NCBI RefSeq assembly: GCF_028279465.1
Contig: NZ_JANQNS010000008.1
Location: 124,001 to 188,000, forward strand
Direction: 5' to 3'
Origin: Parasphingopyxis sp.
Lineage (GTDB): Bacteria > Pseudomonadota > Alphaproteobacteria > Sphingomonadales > Sphingomonadaceae
Length of the DNA stretch: 64,000 nt
This document shows, in pieces, positions 62,106-64,000 of this stretch. How positions within the stretch are numbered: the stretch's first letter is position 1; every line of letters starts with the position of its first letter. Both the position numbers and the translations under genes were made by a program. Under the pieces are notes generated by a model, which saw only the letters and a list, made by a program, of their open reading frames with translations, did no database searches and had not been told where the DNA came from.

Positions 62106-63307
62106 CGGCCGTTCCTGATTCGTTGGTGAAGCGGATTAGCGCCGATCGCATAGACCAGCTCGGCAGGGCGTTCGACGTCCCAGATGGCGAGGTCGCAGGC
62201 CTTGCCAGCCTCCAGCGTGCCGATTTCGTCCGATAGCCCGAGCGCACCGGCGGCATTGCGCGTCACACCGGTGAGGCACTCCTCGACCGTCAAGCGGAAC
62301 AGTGTCGCCGCCATGTTCATCGTCAGCAGCAGTGAGGTCAGCGGCGACGTGCCCGGATTGCAATCCGTCGCAACGGAGATCGGGACGCCATGCGCGCGCA
62401 ACAGCTCCACCGGCGGCAGCTTCGTCTCGCGCAGAAAATAGAAAGCGCCGGGAAGGAGCACGGCAGCGGTTCCGGATTCAGCCATCGCGGCGACCGCCGT
62501 CTCGCCGGCATATTCCAGATGATCGGCCGAGAGCGCATCGAACCCAGCGGCGAGCGCGGCCCCGCCGCTATCCGAAAGCTGCTCAGCGTGGATCTTGACC
62601 GGCAGGCCGAGCGCAGTCGAGGCCTCGAATAGCCGCTGCGTTTGCGCTGCCGTAAAGCCGATCGTCTCGCAAAATATGTCGACGGCGTCGGCAAGGCCCG
62701 CTTCGGCGATTGCCGGCAGCATCTCCTCGCAAACATGGGCGGCGTAACCGTCGGTGTCGTCGGTGAATTCGGGTGGCAGGCTGTGCATGCCGAGAAAGGT
62801 CGTTGCGACGCGGCAGTCCATCGCTTCGCCGAGCGCGCGCGCGGCTTCGAGCTGCTTGCTCTCATCGGCGAGAGTGAGGCCATAGCCTGACTTGATCTCG
62901 ACCGTTGTGACACCCTCGGCGACGAGATCGGCGAGCCTTGGCCGCGAATCTGCAACCAGCTGCTCGCGGCTCGCGGCGCGGGTCGCGCGAACGGTGGAGA
63001 GGATGCCGCCGCCGGCTTTCGCGATGTCCTCATAATCCGCACCGGCAAGCCGCTGTTCGAACTCGGCCGCGCGATTCCCGGCATAGACGAGGTGCGTATG
63101 GCAATCGATAAGCCCCGGCGTGATCCAGCGTCCGTCACATGTGACTGTTTCGGCGGCTTCAAGGGCTGGGGCGTCGGCGACTGAGCCCGCATAGACGATC
63201 CGGCCGCCATCCGCCGCGACCATTCCGTCTTCTATTTCGTCGAGGCCGGACATACCCTGCGTCATCGTTGCGAGGCGCGCATCAGTCCAGATTGTATCGC
63301 AGCGCAT
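62102..63307 (-). CDS. hutI: Imidazolonepropionase
   Basis: 401 residues from the ATG at 63307 (GGAG 7 bp upstream); the longer frame to 63400 would overlap the divergent hutF and its promoter. Amidohydrolase fold: metal motif [43 protein letters not shown] and [11 protein letters not shown]. It opens 4-imidazolone-5-propionate to formimidoylglutamate. First gene of the minus-strand hut operon. Confidence 0.97.
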   Translation of the reverse strand: MRCDTIWTDARLATMTQGMSGLDEIEDGMVAADGGRIVYAGSVADAPALEAAETVTCDGRWITPGLIDCHTHLVYAGNRAAEFEQRLAGADYEDIAKAGGGILSTVRATRAASREQLVADSRPRLADLVAEGVTTVEIKSGYGLTLADESKQLEAARALGEAMDCRVATTFLGMHSLPPEFTDDTDGYAAHVCEEMLPAIAEAGLADAVDIFCETIGFTAAQTQRLFEASTALGLPVKIHAEQLSDSGGAALAAGFDALSADHLEYAGETAVAAMAESGTAAVLLPGAFYFLRETKLPPVELLRAHGVPISVATDCNPGTSPLTSLLLTMNMAATLFRLTVEECLTGVTRNAAGALGLSDEIGTLEAGKACDLAIWDVERPAELVYAIGANPLHQRIRNGR

Positions 63308-63355
63308 CGCCGACTCCGAGTCCCCGTTGCGCACATAGTTGGCTCTCGCGCAAAT

Positions 63356-63369
63356 AATGTCTAGACATT
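63356..63369. promoter_or_regulatory. Candidate HutC operator (palindrome)
   Basis: AATGTCTAGACATT, a perfect 14-bp palindrome in the 86-bp divergent hutI-hutF region. Its core GTCTAGAC fits the GT-N-TA-N-AC pattern described for operators of the HutC subfamily of GntR regulators, which release DNA on binding urocanate. The site could block both promoters. hutC itself is not in the window. Confidence 0.6.
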
Positions 63370-63393
63370 TTATCCGGCGAAAGGGACTCGGCG

Positions 63394-64000
63394 ATGACAC
63401 AGCTCTGGTTCGAAACGGCTCTGCTCCCCGGGGGCTGGGAACGGCACGTCCGGCTCAGGCTGGATGCGGGCCGGATCATGGCCGTCGAGGCGAATACGGA
63501 GCGCAAGCCGGACGACGAGGCGCATGGCATCGCAATCCCCGGCCTCGTCAACGTCCACAGCCATGGCTTTCAGCGCGCGCTTGCCGGACGAACCGAGCGG
63601 CGCGGCCCGTCGTCGGACAGTTTCTGGACCTGGCGCGAGGTCATGTACCGCTTTCTGGACCGGCTGACGCCCGACGATGTCGAAGCGATCACGGCGCAGG
63701 CCTATGCCGAGATGCTCGAAGCCGGTTTTGTCCGCGTCGCCGAGTTCCACTATCTCCACCACGATGCCGATGGCGCGGCCTATGGCGATCGCGCCGAGAT
63801 CGCGGCGCGGATCGCCGCAGCCGCCGGGGCGACCGGCATCGGCCTGACCTTGCTCCCCGTCTTTTACGCGCATGGCGGCTTTGGCGGCGCGGACCCGAGT
63901 CCAGGCCAACGTCGCTTTCTCAATGATCTCGACGGCTATGCAGCGCTGCTGGAAGGTTCCCGTGGCGCCGTACGAAAGCTCGACGGCGGCAATATCGGTA
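63394..64000 (+). CDS. hutF: Formimidoylglutamate deiminase, N-terminal part (3' end outside window)
   Basis: 202 codons, open to the window end. ATG at 63394 with AAGGGA about 8 bp upstream. Amidohydrolase family: metal-binding His55 and His57 in [17 protein letters not shown], then [18 protein letters not shown] and [12 protein letters not shown], characteristic of HutF. It converts N-formimidoyl-glutamate to N-formylglutamate and ammonia, giving the substrate of HutG. Divergent from hutI. Full length would be about 450 residues, so more than half is missing. Confidence 0.95.
   Translation, partial: MTQLWFETALLPGGWERHVRLRLDAGRIMAVEANTERKPDDEAHGIAIPGLVNVHSHGFQRALAGRTERRGPSSDSFWTWREVMYRFLDRLTPDDVEAITAQAYAEMLEAGFVRVAEFHYLHHDADGAAYGDRAEIAARIAAAAGATGIGLTLLPVFYAHGGFGGADPSPGQRRFLNDLDGYAALLEGSRGAVRKLDGGNIG

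Overview
The window reads as a GC-rich alphaproteobacterial chromosome, most likely a sphingomonad (Sphingomonadales), possibly marine. The grounds are the acyl-CoA dehydrogenase and SDR clusters carrying a LiuR-like palindrome, short CGTCATTCC-type intergenic repeats, many lipoproteins with an L-x-A-C lipobox, and an outer-surface polysaccharide locus rich in sulfotransferases. This placement is inference from gene content and style; no rRNA, tRNA or other phylogenetic marker is complete here. The window starts inside typA and ends inside hutF. I saw no tRNA, rRNA, CRISPR array, integrase or intact transposase.

Region 1 (1-6.1 kb): the C-terminal two thirds of the translation GTPase TypA/BipA, then envelope-directed proteins: a cadherin-like/sorbosone-dehydrogenase lipoprotein, a small SH3-like lipoprotein, a secreted CHAP protein and a lipoprotein M1 aminopeptidase of the leukotriene-A4-hydrolase type.

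Region 2 (6.2-22.6 kb): an acyl-CoA catabolism region. It holds five acyl-CoA dehydrogenases, three SDR oxidoreductases, an acyl-CoA synthetase, a GPH-type transporter, a serine hydrolase of the beta-lactamase/EstB type and two hotdog thioesterases. Two near-identical palindromes (6195-6210 and 17045-17060) lie in front of acyl-CoA dehydrogenase genes and suggest one shared regulator. A TIR-TM-SH3 protein and two related small lipoproteins sit in the middle. Four intergenic palindromic repeats occur in or beside the operons.

Region 3 (22.6-57.6 kb): a large polysaccharide locus. It encodes UDP-ManNAc/ManNAcA synthesis (wecB, wecC), dTDP-L-rhamnose synthesis (rfbACDB, all overlapping by 4 bp), five glycosyltransferase proteins (two of them giant multidomain enzymes), a GSCFA protein, an NAD-dependent epimerase homologue lacking the catalytic Lys, three SAM methyltransferase proteins and six different sulfotransferase-like proteins. 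The coherent reading is synthesis of a rhamnose- and ManNAcA-containing, methylated and sulfated glycan. No Wzx, Wzy, Wza, Wzc or ABC exporter is visible, and no PAPS synthesis genes. A 72-residue protein is a free-standing copy of the C-terminal domain of one sulfotransferase, and short Y-x3-Y-x-D...H-[FY]-x3-G-x2-E-x-R repeats link several of the proteins. A DUF1800/DUF1501 pair is embedded in the locus.

Region 4 (58.1-64 kb): the histidine utilisation genes hutI-hutH-hutG-hutU on the minus strand with 4-bp overlaps, divergent from hutF (cut by the window end). A 14-bp perfect palindrome that fits the HutC/GntR half-site pattern lies between hutI and hutF.
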